Assembly: GCA_032622095.1 (NCBI GenBank)
Contig: CP136064.1
Coordinates: forward strand, 191,385,794 to 191,449,793
Direction of reading: 5' to 3'
Origin: Siphonodentalium dalli
Taxonomy: Eukaryota > Mollusca > Scaphopoda > Gadilida > Siphonodentaliidae
DNA: 64,000 nucleotides
Shown piece after piece: positions 10,567 to 22,210 of this stretch; within the stretch, counting starts at the first letter, position 1; each line of letters opens with the position of its first letter. The notes under the pieces are model-generated. The model was given only the letters and a program-made list of their open reading frames with translations. It was not told the origin of the DNA and did not search any database. A program made the position numbers and the translations under genes.

Positions 10567-11773
10567 AGGTATTAGGCACAATTTTTTTTTATAATTTAAT
10601 CAAATTCTCGGAAAGGTAAGTATCAAGGCTGATAGTGAAAATAGGAGGTAAAAAAATCATCCTCACAAAAGCAATTTTTTTTATCAAATTGATCTGGAAT
10701 TCTAGCATTATGTGCCCAAATAATCATATTTTTTGTTAAAGTTTAGCTTTCCATCGTACTTTAAACAAGTGAGCATAGAAAATCATTCTTAGTTGTCAAT
10801 GAAAAATCATATTTTTTGTTAAAGTTTAGCTTTCCATCGTACTTTAAACAAGTGAGCATAGAAAATCATTCTTAGTTGTCAATGAAAAATCAAAAATTTA
10901 AATAATCTAACCCCTAAATTACCGAAATCTATACTATTATCATCAAACTAAATAGCCATATTGTCAAACAGACGTTGTTTCATGAAGTACAGCTAATTTG
11001 GGGGTGGTACTCAACATACATCGTGTTTAATAACGATTTATGTTCTTTCTTTTCGTCAGTTTTACAGATTTCTATTCCCGGGAAGCCATTTTGCAAAACT
11101 GAAAGCGAAACTAACTTGAACTTTATTAAATTAATTTTAATATCTCTCTTTTAAATGATATCCGGCATTCTTAATGACAAAAATCATGCGGTGGATATAT
11201 AAAACCCACTAGATAAGGAATTTGATCAAACATAATTTTTTATCGATGTAAAATTATTTTATTTTGGAGTCATTTACGGCAGCGTTTCTCGAGTTTGTTT
11301 CGCACTTTCAAAATGGCCTCCCGATAATAGAATCATGTTAAACTGACGGGGAAAAAAGACAAAAATCGTTATTAAACTCGATGTATGTTGAGTACCACAC
11401 CCAAATTAGCTATCCTTCGTGAAACAACGTCTGTTTGACAATAGGGCTATTTAGTTTGATGATTAGAGTATAGATTTCGGTGATTTAGTTGTTGGATTTT
11501 TTGATTTTTCATTGGACGGACGTTTTGGGTACCAACCAAATAAATTTGATTTATCAACTTTAAATGTTTTTCTATGTTCACTAATCTCAAATACGACAGG
11601 CGAACCAAACTTTTCTGAAAACTATGATTATTTGGTCACATAGTGCTGCAATTAGAGATCAATAAGAAATAAAATGTTGCTTTTGTAGAGAAAAATGGTG
11701 ACCTCTATCAAAAATGAGATAGATACCTTTCCGAGATTTTGATTAAATTAAAAAAAAATTGTGCCTAATACCT
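10567..11773. mobile_element. 1.2-kb foldback element with long inverted arms
   Basis: The left end AGGTATTAGGCACAATTTTT is matched in complement by the right end ending at 11773. The arms continue through TTTAATCAAA, CTCGGAAAGGTA, CCAAATAATCATA, CATAGAAAA, CAGACGTTGTTTCA and GTGGTACTCAACATACATCG, leaving about 200 bases of unpaired centre near 11090-11290. The left arm alone has an internal 83-bp tandem duplication (10722-10804 and 10805-10887). The element is flanked on both sides by tRNA-SINE-like sequence. No protein is encoded. Confidence 0.82.
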
Positions 11774-12087
11774 GTGCTTTGAGCGATGTGCAATTGCAGG
11801 ATTGTACACTGTTTGAATCTCGCGCCAAATTGTGACCCTCGTACTGTATCTGCTTTGCACCACCCATGCGTTATAAGGGTACCTGATAATGAGCAGTGAA
11901 AGATCTTGTCAGTATGCTAGCCATATGGTATCCTGGCATACTCTCTGTTGAACACCCCCTGTCCCCGGGGAGCAGTAGATGGTTACTGAGTGTTTAGGCT
12001 CATCAGGGTAATAATTGTAATACATTGAGCGCTTCGGGCCTCATGGGAAAGGCGCTTTACTAATGTTATACATTATTATTATTATAT
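11774..12087 (+). mobile_element. tRNA-derived SINE with L2-type 3' tail
   Basis: The head has TTTGAGCG followed by a B-box-like GTTTGAATCTC at 11811-11821. The 3' end carries AGCGCTTCGGGCC, then AAAGGCGCTTTA, TGTTATACATT and an (ATT)n tail. The tail layout matches the 3' end of the L2 LINE at 27554-27613. The start of the tRNA head is missing where the foldback joins. Confidence 0.7.
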
Positions 12088-13106
12088 AGAAACTGTTTAA
12101 TTTCAAATGAAGATGCTTTATGCCTCAGAATTATGTGACATGATATTGAAGTGATCTAATTTTCTGACGAATTCATAACCTAGAGCAGGATTCAGCTTTA
12201 ATTCTGGAAGATTAATTTGCCATGACCACCAATATTGAAATTAACGAAACCTGAGCGACCTTATATCTTCGCAACGTTCTCATATAGTACAGAATAATTT
12301 ATAGTACGATTCATGCCTCAATGTCGACGAAGGACATCGGCGAGAATAGTTTCTGTTGCACGGACTCCAAGATTTCAATGGACCATTTCTGTGTCACAAT
12401 AAAACAATGATAAATATTACCTCTCTTCTCACCAACCACCAGAGTGCGCTGTTAAATATAGTCTATCTCTTCCTAAATACGTTTCTGGGATATAAGATAT
12501 TAGATCTGAATCGAAGACACATGTCCGGAAATGCTTCTACAAATTAATATTATTTTATCGATATGTTCTTTATTACACAAAACCCCTATTATATCATTAG
12601 AAAAGCCATTATATATTTCCTTATATCTCACTATTGACGAATAGGCGCGTGCTTCCCGCTAACTTGACATCGCACCAACAAGTGACTTTACATTGAATCA
12701 GGCGGATTAATACTATTTCGTAAAGCCGCACATGACAGCAACACAAAACAAAGCAAAATGATTGCTTTGTTAATTAAAGTTAAAGTTTTGTCCAACTTCA
12801 TTGCACTGACGAAAATAGATACAAAAACAAAGTATCAAATTGGGGGCTATATTTTCCGTCGAGCGCGTAAATACTGTCGTATAAGGCTGTGAAGCGTCTC
12901 AGCCAACAATGTAAATGTGTGTATTTTTAAGCTTCTGTTAAGGTTTTGATTTGTTAAAAAGGCATAAAGCTCTATTTTTTTTTCATGTGATATACAAGAT
13001 CTTCAACTCGTTATGTTGGAATATATAAGAATTTATGAAACTCGTTTCATAAATTTGATTCACAACTCGTTTACGACTCATTGTGAATCAAATTTATCAA
13101 ACTCAT
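12088..13106. other. No gene recognised
   Basis: No exon, RNA gene or repeat family was found. Confidence 0.4.
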
Positions 13107-13528
13107 TTAACCCTTTACCCAACAGAACGGCCCTGTGCCAATGCATTCTCTTATATATGCGAGTCGACCATAGGTCGCCTCGCATATATAAGAGAATGCA
13201 TTGACTTAACACATATTAAAAATGATAAAATTGTCAAAGAATGTAGAAAAATATTATAAAAATTGTTAAAGAATGTAAGAAAAAATGGTAAAAATATTTT
13301 TTTTAGGCCAATGCATTCTATTATATATGCGAGGCGACCTATGGTCGACTCGCATATATAAGAGAATGCATTGGCACAGGGCATAACTGTAACCATCACA
13401 ATGTGGTCGATGAACCGGTTCCAATGATATCCATATTTGTATGGTGTTATTGAGACAGACCGAAGATATTTTAGGCTGTTGAAGCTTTATTTGGGCGTTT
13501 TTGGCCGGTTTGTTGGGTAAAGGGTTAA
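13107..13528. mobile_element. TTAA-type twin-hairpin MITE, copy 2 (complete)
   Basis: TTAA at 13107-13110 and 13525-13528 flank an inverted terminus CCCTTTACCCAACA, perfect for 14 bases and 20 of 22 overall. TTAA plus a CCC start is the piggyBac signature. Inside are two hairpins. One has perfect 25-bp arms (13139-13163 with 13179-13203) and a 15-base loop. The second (13308-13333 with 13349-13373) has a loop exactly complementary to the first, so the pair forms an outer inverted repeat as well. No transposase is present. Confidence 0.82.
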
Positions 13529-15484
13529 TAAAATCTTATATCCCAACATAACTCATTGGAGATCTTCTATATATAATGCGAATATCAAGTGGGACAGTTT
13601 TTCGTTACGATTTTTATGATTTTTAGATAGAGTAATCTTACATGTTACACACCGAGCCGTAAAATGTTCCAAATTGATTGTATTATACCAGGACATTCGA
13701 AATAAACTCAATATTAATTGATAGAAGCGATTCCAGACAGGTGTCTTCGATTCATATATATCATTCTGTACTCAAGAAACTACAACAAACTTATATGAAG
13801 AGATAGACCATCTTTAATTATCTGGTTTTCTCATTTTGGTAAATAGGATAAACGCTCTTTGTTGACCGATGTTGTAGAATTTACATGATCCATGGATTCT
13901 TTTTGGGGCGAATACTTTATATCACTTGGAGATAAGATCAATTCGAAGGGTGGGCTAAAGTTCAACGTTGAATGTCTCTTTAGCCTTCATTTAATTACTA
14001 CATACTCACTAACGAGTTGTTCACTTGGGATATTTTTCAGATAATAAGTTGAACAAAGGGCGTTAAACTTTGTTGACATTCTGTAACATGAACATTATTT
14101 TCAAGCGACTGAATATAGCGATGTCTCAAGATTAACACAATTCTGCAAGTCAGACTGCCGAATCGATTCGCGAACTCGTTGTGCAAATGGATGCCTCTCT
14201 GGCTGGATTCATCATCTCCAGTTTAAACCAGGTTTATGGAAACATCTAAACCACAGCGTGGCAGCTAAATCGTAGTTTAAACTCGAGACCACATGTCTAA
14301 GTGGCCCATGTGTCATCCCTTGTGTAAACCTGTTCCAGGCAGTCTATGGTTTAGCAGTGGTGTCTCTATATCGACCAGCTAAACAACCTTATACTGGTAT
14401 AATGCGGATCGCCGCGTTCTATCGACAGCGAAGTAAACAATTAAGATACCGAGCATATTTTGATTAAATATTTATAAGCGAGACGTGCTCACTCATGTAA
14501 AGTGTATTGGGTTAAGTTTTATTACCTTAAACCGACAACGAAATCATATATATCATTCAACGGTCCAGTAAATTGGAACTGACGAATTCGGTCCCTGTGT
14601 TTTTGCATACCTGTAGGCCTTTCAATGTATTGTATACTGGTAGGCCTCTCAGTGCTTTACACTAGCCTCTGACATGAGAGCAATTTGGGTATTTGACGAA
14701 ATATGAATATCAATAGTTCCATTTTGTTCTTTTTGCAAAAAAAAAACAACAAAAAAATCACGGGAAGACATATATCAATAGTAAATTCGTCTGGGAACAA
14801 TCTGACCCGCGTTTAAAGCGGAACAATAGTGTGCATGCACCAAGTAATAGCACCCTCTCAGATGACCTAGCTAACTGACAGATACAAAATTGCTGGTATT
14901 TATTTCGCCCAATTTGGGCGTTTATCTGATGGCTGTTTTTCATCTGACGTGTGTGTCGGATAAATGATGTGGAGGATTTATGTAAATGTTAGCCCAAACT
15001 ACTTTTCCAAGTAACGATGGTTTTGTTGTTTATTTTGAGGAATAATACCGCATCAGATGAATTCAGCCCAAATATGTTAACAGTTGTCGTGTAGAACATT
15101 TGCAGTAGGTTAGCGTTATTTAGTATTTGTGGATGTCCTTTAACATGGGGAAAATAGACTACTGCGCTTAAACGAGCATGTGAATTTGTCGCTTTTAATG
15201 TATAGCAACTTGATAATCAATAACAGAGGCAATCTCTGTCAAATACAGTCGCTCTATTTACGGTATTAATTGCGGAACTTTCTAAAGTAAACTACGCGTA
15301 AACGGGTACATACTATAAATTATAGAAGGTGTCGGATCGGCCTAATCTCCCCAGGGCCAACTAGCCCCAGTCGACGTGTGCCAATTCGGCACACACTATA
15401 AGATGTATCCGATGCCGAGCCCGACTCGGAATAAAAGGTGTAACCGGGGTGTTATATAGCGTTTGGTCCGTTGTTTCTCAATGA
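13529..15484. other. No gene recognised
   Basis: No exon or repeat family identified. A GTGTGCCAATTCGGCACAC hairpin near 15375-15393 is the only local structure noticed. Confidence 0.4.
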
Positions 15485-15830
15485 ATATTATTGAAATTTG
15501 GTGTATATGTCCGGGCTGGGACATGGAATACAACGACGTTTGAATTGTTTTTAAATTTACCAATTTGTTGATTTTATTCATTTTTTTTCCGTTCTGAAAC
15601 ACACTATACATGTGTATAAAAGGTGTGAGCATGGACGTAAATGAGATACATCGCTGGTGTGAGCGGACTTGATGTCGCATTATCTTCTTTGTTTATAAAT
15701 GGACAAGACTGAAATATAGTGCATATGTCCGGGTTATGACATGGACAACATTAACGTTTGAATTGTTCTTAAATTCACAAATTTGTTGATTTTATTCAAC
15801 TTTTCGTTCTTTCATTCTATAAAGTGTAAA
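15485..15830. repeat. Two diverged direct copies, ~225-bp spacing
   Basis: Both copies contain TATGTCCGGG, GACATGGA, ACGTTTGAATTGTT and CAAATTTGTTGATTTTATTC (small variants) in the same order. Confidence 0.65.
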
Positions 15831-15970
15831 CGGTCGGCCCCATTTAAAAGGTTTAGCGGCTTATGTGCTTAGTGTTATAGGTAATCGGATTAACTAATTG
15901 GCGACTCTAAACTATTGTGTTTTGGGGTATTTGAGCTTTTTTGTGAAATAATAATTGAGGACGTGAATAC

Positions 15971-16310
15971 ATTTATTTTAAATGATAATAAACACATACA
16001 ATATAATAACGAACACGAGACATACATAATTTATAAACTGTTAACAAAATATATAAAATTCAATACATGACAAAGATGACTCAGTGAAGTTTATAAAGTG
16101 AACATAAAAACATTAAGGTAAGAATCTTTTTAAGGAATGCAACTTTATTTAATGATAATAAACACATAAATTAAAATAACAAACATGAGACATACATGAT
16201 TTATAAACTGTTAACAAAATATATCAAATTCAATACATGACAAAGATGACTCAGTGAAGTTTATAAAGTGAACATAAAAATATTAAGGTAAGAATCTTTT
16301 AAAGCATTAC
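15971..16310. repeat. Tandem duplication, 170-bp unit
   Basis: AATGATAATAAACACATA at 15981 recurs at 16151. The following ~150 bases are almost identical, including ATGACAAAGATGACTCAGTG and TTAAGGTAAGAATCTTTT. Confidence 0.9.
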
Positions 16311-16319
16311 TAAACTGTT

Positions 16320-17690
16320 TAGCACAGACCACAGTCCACTTCACTCATCCGATCATCACCAAACTTCATATTTATCTTGATATTGATCTATCAGATAAGA
16401 GCTATCAAATATTTTTGAATTTCATAGGGAAAAATGGTCGCCAGCGGCCATATTGCATTTACGTTATATGTTATCGCGTCATGTCGATATCTAGTATTAC
16501 TTAGAAATTTCACCTTTCCAGATTCATAATTGCTCCATTGACTGTAACAGGTGAAATTATTCCCCTATTCGGATAGAGTGTCATTGAAACTTTATTTTGT
16601 CAGACTGTCTGTATTGTCACTGATTATATGTGGCAATAATCTGTAATAAGATGTAGCACTATTTTATTTTATATTTACATGTAGTGCTGTTTTTATACAA
16701 CAATTCTAATTCCCCCTAGATCATCATGTGATCGACCATACATCGCGCGCGAGGACCTGATTGAATTAAGGGGGGTTTTATGGATCACTTCTGTCCTCAA
16801 GCTAGATTATACTTATGCCATTTAATGGCATGTTTCTAACGTGGAGGGTTCCAGATGCTTGAACACCACCACTCTTCAATTCACACCAAGTTCTCAGCTG
16901 TCATGTTCGGATATTAGAACCCATAGCCATGATATATGGTTTATTGTGTGTATACTAGTAATATAGTTATTTTCAGTACCTTTATATACCAGTACTGTGT
17001 ATAACAATGCATATAAATGAATCCATGTATACATGTATATTGATTCAACGGATTCAGTGGTTTTGTCCATCAGTCTATCAAATTTTCGGGGAAAACATGC
17101 ATGGCCACCAGCAGTACAGTGAGTACACCCTGCTAAATTTCAAATTTGATTCAATTGGCGCACCCTGCAGCCAGCTTTTATTGGAGAACTTTTTCTCATG
17201 TGGATATTTTGGGTCACCGCTAGATGTGAGCCATATTTTGTTCTCATACTTTCCTTGTGAAAACATCACTGCCAGCCGTGATCTTGAATTTTACTATTTT
17301 TATGGCTAAATAATTTGGTTGATCCTACAGACGACACCCCTTGTCCGATCGTCACCAGATTCCACAATGATCTTCTGGATAACCAGGGTGAGAGTAATCT
17401 AATTTTTTCCGAATTTCGTTAAAAAACATGACCACAGGCAGCAATTTGGTATCTTACTCTTTTGCATGACTGAATTGTTTAGCAACTGTACAGATATATC
17501 CCTCATCTGATAGTCACCAAACTTCATATTGATCTTCGGGCTGACAACAAGATGGGAGCTATCGAATGCTTTGAATTTTTTTGGAAAACATTGTCGCCAG
17601 CAGTCATCTTCTATTTTGGTTTTTATATACATGTATATTTCTTCATGCGGATAGCCAGTATTACGTAGGTACTTCAACTTTCCGCATTCC
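16320..17690 (-). repeat. Inverted relatives of the 8.4-9.4-kb repeat
   Basis: CCGATCATCACCAAACTTCA, GATCTTCNGG, GAGCTATCNAAT and GGTCGCCAGCGGCCAT occur in the complement order of the 8395-9380 repeat, at about 16340-16460, 17330-17460 and 17500-17620. Between them lies sequence with no recognised feature. Frames here are not conserved between copies. Confidence 0.5.
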
Positions 17691-17865
17691 TGTCATCATT
17701 TGAAATATAAAAATTTACCTGATACATGCACCCTTCAAAATTTGTTTCCTCGTATCTATTTTAATGACCCGTATGGTAATATTGATATAGATATATTTGT
17801 CAAACATTTCTTTGTACAATATACAGGTATTCAGTTTGTAACTAAATCTAGAAATATATAATAGT

Positions 17866-18360
17866 AGCTGGTGGACCCGACTTCGTCCTGGATGTTCCCC
17901 TCTGATTTTCGGAGAATTGCGCGATTTAACCTATAATTGACCATTTTAAAGGTGAAGGTCATGTCGGGGTCACGATTTGACCCGTCCAAAACACTCCCCG
18001 GACAAAATGTCCGACAAAAGAACCCGTCGAAATCCGCCCGGCTTTACCCGATTTGACCTTGAATTGACAATTTTGAATGTCAAGATCAGGTCGGGGTCAT
18101 GATTTGACCCATCCGAAACACTCCTGGGACAAAAGTAACGGTAGGTATCAAATTTCGTTGAAATCCTTCCGTTTTACCAGATTTGACCTTGAATTGATCT
18201 TTTTGAATGTCAAAGTCAGGTCGGGATCAAGATGTGTCCGTCCCGTCCAAAATACTCCCTGGAAATAATTTCCCCTAGGATTTCGTCAAATATGTCCGGC
18301 AGTTTTCCCGGACATAGCTAACAGACAAACAGACAGACAAATGTCCAAAATTTATATTGG
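17866..18360 (+). repeat. Interspersed repeat with ~130-bp subunits and CAGACAGACA end
   Basis: It starts with a CTGGTGGACCCGACTTCGTC head and ends at ACAGACAAACAGACAGACAA. Three subunits carry GATTTGACCTTGAATTGA, GAATGTCAA and TCAGGTCGGGGTCA (starts about 17921, 18049 and 18179). Head and tail layout is shared with the repeats at 18362-18730 and with the tails at 53695-53710 and 55595-55612. Known invertebrate LINE/SINE 3' regions often look like this, but I cannot name the family. Confidence 0.55.
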
Positions 18361-18361
18361 A

Positions 18362-18730
18362 CTAGCTGATGTACTCGACTTCATTCGGGCTATTTAGGGA
18401 TTTTTTTGTGATCGCCTCCATCTGGACAGTACCCAGTATATACAGCGTCTGGCCAAACTATTGTTCAATTGGTCCAGAAACATGCCTATATCAGCACGTT
18501 CGAGGACATGGTCCCACGTGAAATTGGACGTGTCCATATTGCTCCCGGGATCGAAGTAGTCCTACACACAAATTTTTAGTCGGATCGGTCAAGGTCCAGA
18601 AACATGCCTATGAGCGAGGTCAAGTTGACACGTTAAATACCAAATCCGAGTCGGATCGGTCGAGCAGTGTTAGAGTCTATAACACATACACACATACATT
18701 CATACATACACACATACATACAGGTTTTCC
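18362..18730 (+). repeat. Related interspersed repeat ending in an ACATACAT microsatellite
   Basis: The head CTAGCTGATGTACTCGACTT resembles the previous element. The body repeats GTCCAGAAACATGCCTAT and GTCGGATCGGTC twice. The end is an ACACATACAT simple repeat. Confidence 0.5.
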
Positions 18731-19066
18731 AAAAAGTATAATCGATAGCTACAACAATTCTATGGTAGATAGTTCACGGGCGACCTGATGTATGCATCTT
18801 AGTTTTCTTGTTCTTTATGATAATTGTTTTTTTCAATATTGAACTATTCATGTTATTTAGCGTCAGAAGGTCAATGGGCTTATGTAGAACACATGTAGGC
18901 CTCCATTTGCACTATACATTTTAAAGGCGGGATCGGTTGGGGAGTGTGTTTAATTGTATGATCAAAATATATCTTAGAATTCCAGGTAAGTCCTTTTCAT
19001 TTGTGAAATACAATTGAATGTGTGTCTCTTACCAGAGAACACTCCACATCAGTCACACATGATCCC

Positions 19067-19072
19067 TTTATT
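19067..19072 (-). terminator. Poly(A) signal AATAAA overlapping the stop codon
   Basis: On the minus strand the stop TAA (19073-19071) runs directly into AATAAA, reading TTGTAATAAAGG. It implies a very short 3' UTR for the lectin-like exon. Confidence 0.55.
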
Positions 19073-19285
19073 ACAAGTCTATCTGACAGAGAGTTGCAAA
19101 TGTGTCCAATACTGCATCGGCATCCCTAAATAGATACCCATCTCTCTTGGCTCCCATCATTTGCATCTCGGCGCCAGACGTACCAGGGTTGTCTGCTCCC
19201 CATTCTATCCATGTGAACTGTTGTCCTGTGTGTGAATACACCACCCCGTTGTTTGTCAGCTCATGGCCGTCGAACCAGATTCCGC
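19071..19285 (-). CDS. Terminal exon of a C-type-lectin-like domain protein
   Basis: The 71 residues after the acceptor contain GIWFDGHELTNNG, GQQFTWIEWGADNPG, AEMQMM, DGYLF and a late cysteine in TLCQI. That order (W-DG-x-T, then the W...P tract, then D-G/W-x-D, then final C) is the second half of a C-type lectin domain, an extracellular ligand-binding fold. The canonical QPD/EPN and WND calcium residues are not intact (NPG here), so sugar binding is doubtful. The exon starts after TCACAG at 19286-19287, giving a phase-1 boundary. The upstream half of the domain is not found nearby; the adjoining sequence is a LINE. The stop is followed at once by AATAAA. The gene identity is unknown. Confidence 0.55.
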
Positions 19286-19369
19286 CTGTGATCGAAGAAC
19301 AGAGTTGAAGCACTCAGAAGTCTTATATATAAAATATAGATACATAATTGTATACCTGTAAGTATACAT

Positions 19370-20345
19370 GTACAAGATACAAGATACAAGATTTTATTGC
19401 AATAACACCTCAGTGGGCAGTTGCAAGCATATAACATATAATATAAAACATACATATACAATAATAGCATGAATTAAACAAAACCCGACTAAGTCAAAAT
19501 TTATATTCAGTATACTCACTCACAAGTTGTTCTTATAATTATTATGCACTTGATAAAATCTGCCGTTTTCAAAGAAGGACCGGATCATTTCGCATATGAT
19601 ATTTATGGTATCAATGTGCCTATTTTCCATTATATAATAAAATTTATTGTCTTCTGTCATTCTGTGGAAATCGGTTTTATACTCGCCTATTGCTGCGAAA
19701 CAACTGATGCGAATGTTTTCGTATTGTTCATAACAAAGTGTGATTCGGTCTCAACCGAGTTTGTCCTACAGACAGGACATATTCTATCCTCTATATCTGG
19801 CGGGGGCTGTTTGTGTCTTCCCTTCTCAATCTCAAGCTTGTGATTACTTACGCGTAAACTTGTAAAGAGAGTTCTCGCGTCAGCAGATTTGGTATTGGTA
19901 ATATACGGTTCCACCTCATATCTGCGTTTGAAAATGCGATACGTTCTTAGTTTATTACCACCGATTGATCTCGTATCATCAAAAACGTCCTTCACAAAAC
20001 AGTTAATGTGATCTATTTTCAGCTTTTTTTATCAGTTCTTGTTCTTGAATTCCACTGTCTTCGGCAATATCGATTCCAAGCTTCAGTAGTAATACATTCC
20101 ACGATTCCGTGGATAATTTCGAATTAGTTGATTCAACGTAGGCCGCATAAACTAATGTATGACGCTTTGACTTAGAAATTTTATTCCTATATCTGAAACT
20201 CTTTAAAACCGCGTCATGAAATACGGGGAATCTACCCAGTTCTGCACGAGAAGCATGGTTCGACGCTTTTCTATTTATACAAAGTACATTTTTGCAGAAT
20301 TTCAATTGAACCTGCTCGCAAGGTAAAGAATCAGTATGTGAGGTG
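19370..20345 (-). mobile_element. 5'-truncated non-LTR retrotransposon (C-terminal end and 3' tail)
   Basis: Minus-strand translation gives FCKNVLCINRKASNHASRA, then ELGRFP, then in another frame KLRTYRIFKRRYEVEPYI, HKLEIEKGRH and a zinc-knuckle-like RICPVCRTNSVETESHFVM. These are typical of the region after the RT of many invertebrate LINEs. At least one frameshift (near 20000) and a stop near 19687 break it. The 3' end is a short tandem tail, ATCTTGT repeats, preceded by AATAAAATC. Confidence 0.8.
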
Positions 20346-20400
20346 TACCGCGATTATGATTAAAATGATTAGTCCAATAACAGACTAATATACTACCTAA

Positions 20401-20960
20401 TAGTCTAGGCATTGCTGGGGGTGACCGTCGGGGGGGGGGGGGGGGGGGGGGGGGAATTTATGCGACCACCATTTTTTTAATGGGAAAATTACTCTAGTTT
20501 TCGAATTAAGAGGGCGCCGAACAGAAATAGGTGACAAAATATAACTTTCCACTATGTTTCATAGGGTATCCTACCTAAAAAATTACATATTGTCAGATGT
20601 TAACAGACATTTGTCAACTGGTTAACAGGGCATCAAAATCGGAAAGATTTTAAACATATTTGCAAATTATGGAAGGAACGTAGACATTTATTCAAGATTC
20701 AACATCGTTTTGATGCTTTCGTTCTGATTTGGTGACTTCATGGTAAAGGATGTAACGAGGCGCGTCAAAAATGCATGGCGATTCAGATAACGTGTCGTAT
20801 GTCAACTCTGTAAAAACATAGCATATCATTCAAATACTTCCAAGTTATATACCTTTGGAAATGGTAGGGTATTCCCCATATAATGATGTTCATACTTACA
20901 TTATATCTCTCTCCAAGTATTGACATAATAGAAAAAAACTTAACGCCCCCCCCCCCCCCC
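20401..20960. repeat. Interspersed repeat bounded by G and C homopolymers (copy 1)
   Basis: It is the inverted counterpart of 28971-29516. Shared blocks include CTCTAGTTTTCGAATT (variant), GTGACAAAATATAA-like text, GTTTCATA.GGTA, TTTGATGCC and GCATAAATTCCC. It starts near a run of 25 Gs (20430-20454) and ends at 15 Cs (20946-20960). Confidence 0.75.
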
Positions 20961-22210
20961 AATTTCACAAATAACCACATAGATGCGTCCATGCAGTTTG
21001 TGTCCAATGACAGTGCAGAACCGTCCGGAGACACTGATCATGTAAAACATCGTTCAAATCCTAGAGTAGGAAGGTAATCAAATCCAAGATGGCGTCCAAG
21101 ATGGCCGCCAATTTGTATATTGACACTACACCAGATGTATGCTAACCAGACTAGAACATCGCGAGTGCTTTATATAATATGGCATTTGATTGGATGGTGT
21201 CTGTATCTTAATACGTATAAGGCAACTGGCTACGCAAAACCGATGATGGAGACCAAAATGACCGCAAAAATAAACAGAACTGTTCCGATAAAACGACCAA
21301 CTTCTGAGTTGCAAGAAAATCGCATGGTATGACTGTTGTAGCTTATTTGTTCTTACATATATGTCATTGTGGCCAATGTGATCCGTATCTGAAGAAACTA
21401 GAGGCATTAAGAGAGTAACTGCTCATTAATTTCTCGAAATAACGACATCATATAATGTCAAATTGCCTAAATAAGACCGACATTCAACCTGACATTGGTG
21501 GTATATATATGTCAATGTTCTGCTACACGATGCCACAACTGCAAACATCCACGTTAGTATAGCAATAATGGAAACCACAATGCCGATTAAAACATACCTA
21601 TGCAATAATAGTTCTATATTAAATTATCAATAACTAAAGGAGTTGTTCCATACTAGTAGCACATTAGGCCCTCAATCATAAACCGTCTGGAGATAATGGA
21701 CCTATCTCTATTCCCGATAATTGATAATATACGAAGAAGTTGGGCAACTTTGTTCACAATATCTCGCTAATGTTGTATTGCTTATCATGGTAGTTGGTTT
21801 CTACGTTCAAAGAAGTGATGTTCCAATGTAATAACCGACAATAATCACCAGCAATTTAGACCGAATTAAAATTGTTTTCTCTATATTTCCTCGGGTGCCA
21901 CCAGGGGGTTTGCATAAGCAGTTCTAATTCGTATTTGTTTAGTACTTCTCAACTATGAGGATTTAGATAACATTAAACGGTTACAGGTTCGTTGCAAATA
22001 CTCATTTTATGAACTATTCGCAGTGGCAACCGATAGTTTAAATCAATTTCCCACCAACGTACTGTATTCATGGGTGTCCGAGTAGTGGTTGACGATTTAA
22101 TTCACAGGTTTGTGCCCTCACTTCTATATTATTTATTTCACTCCGGCAGTCCAAGATTCACGTCGCTGTCGCAATATATTAATACATCTATTGAGCGTTT
22201 TGTTATGATA
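20961..22210. repeat. Left arm of a ~5.1-kb inverted duplication
   Basis: Reading inward it matches the complement of 24290-26060. Matching blocks include TTGTGTCCAAT, CGTTCAAATCCTAGA, AAGATGGCGTCCAAGATGG, TATAAGGCAACTGG, AAAACCGATGATGGA, AGTGATGTTCCA, CCAACGTACT-like text and AATATATT after GATTCAC. Identity is clearly below 90 percent, so the arms are old. No ATG-initiated gene was recognised. Confidence 0.75.
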
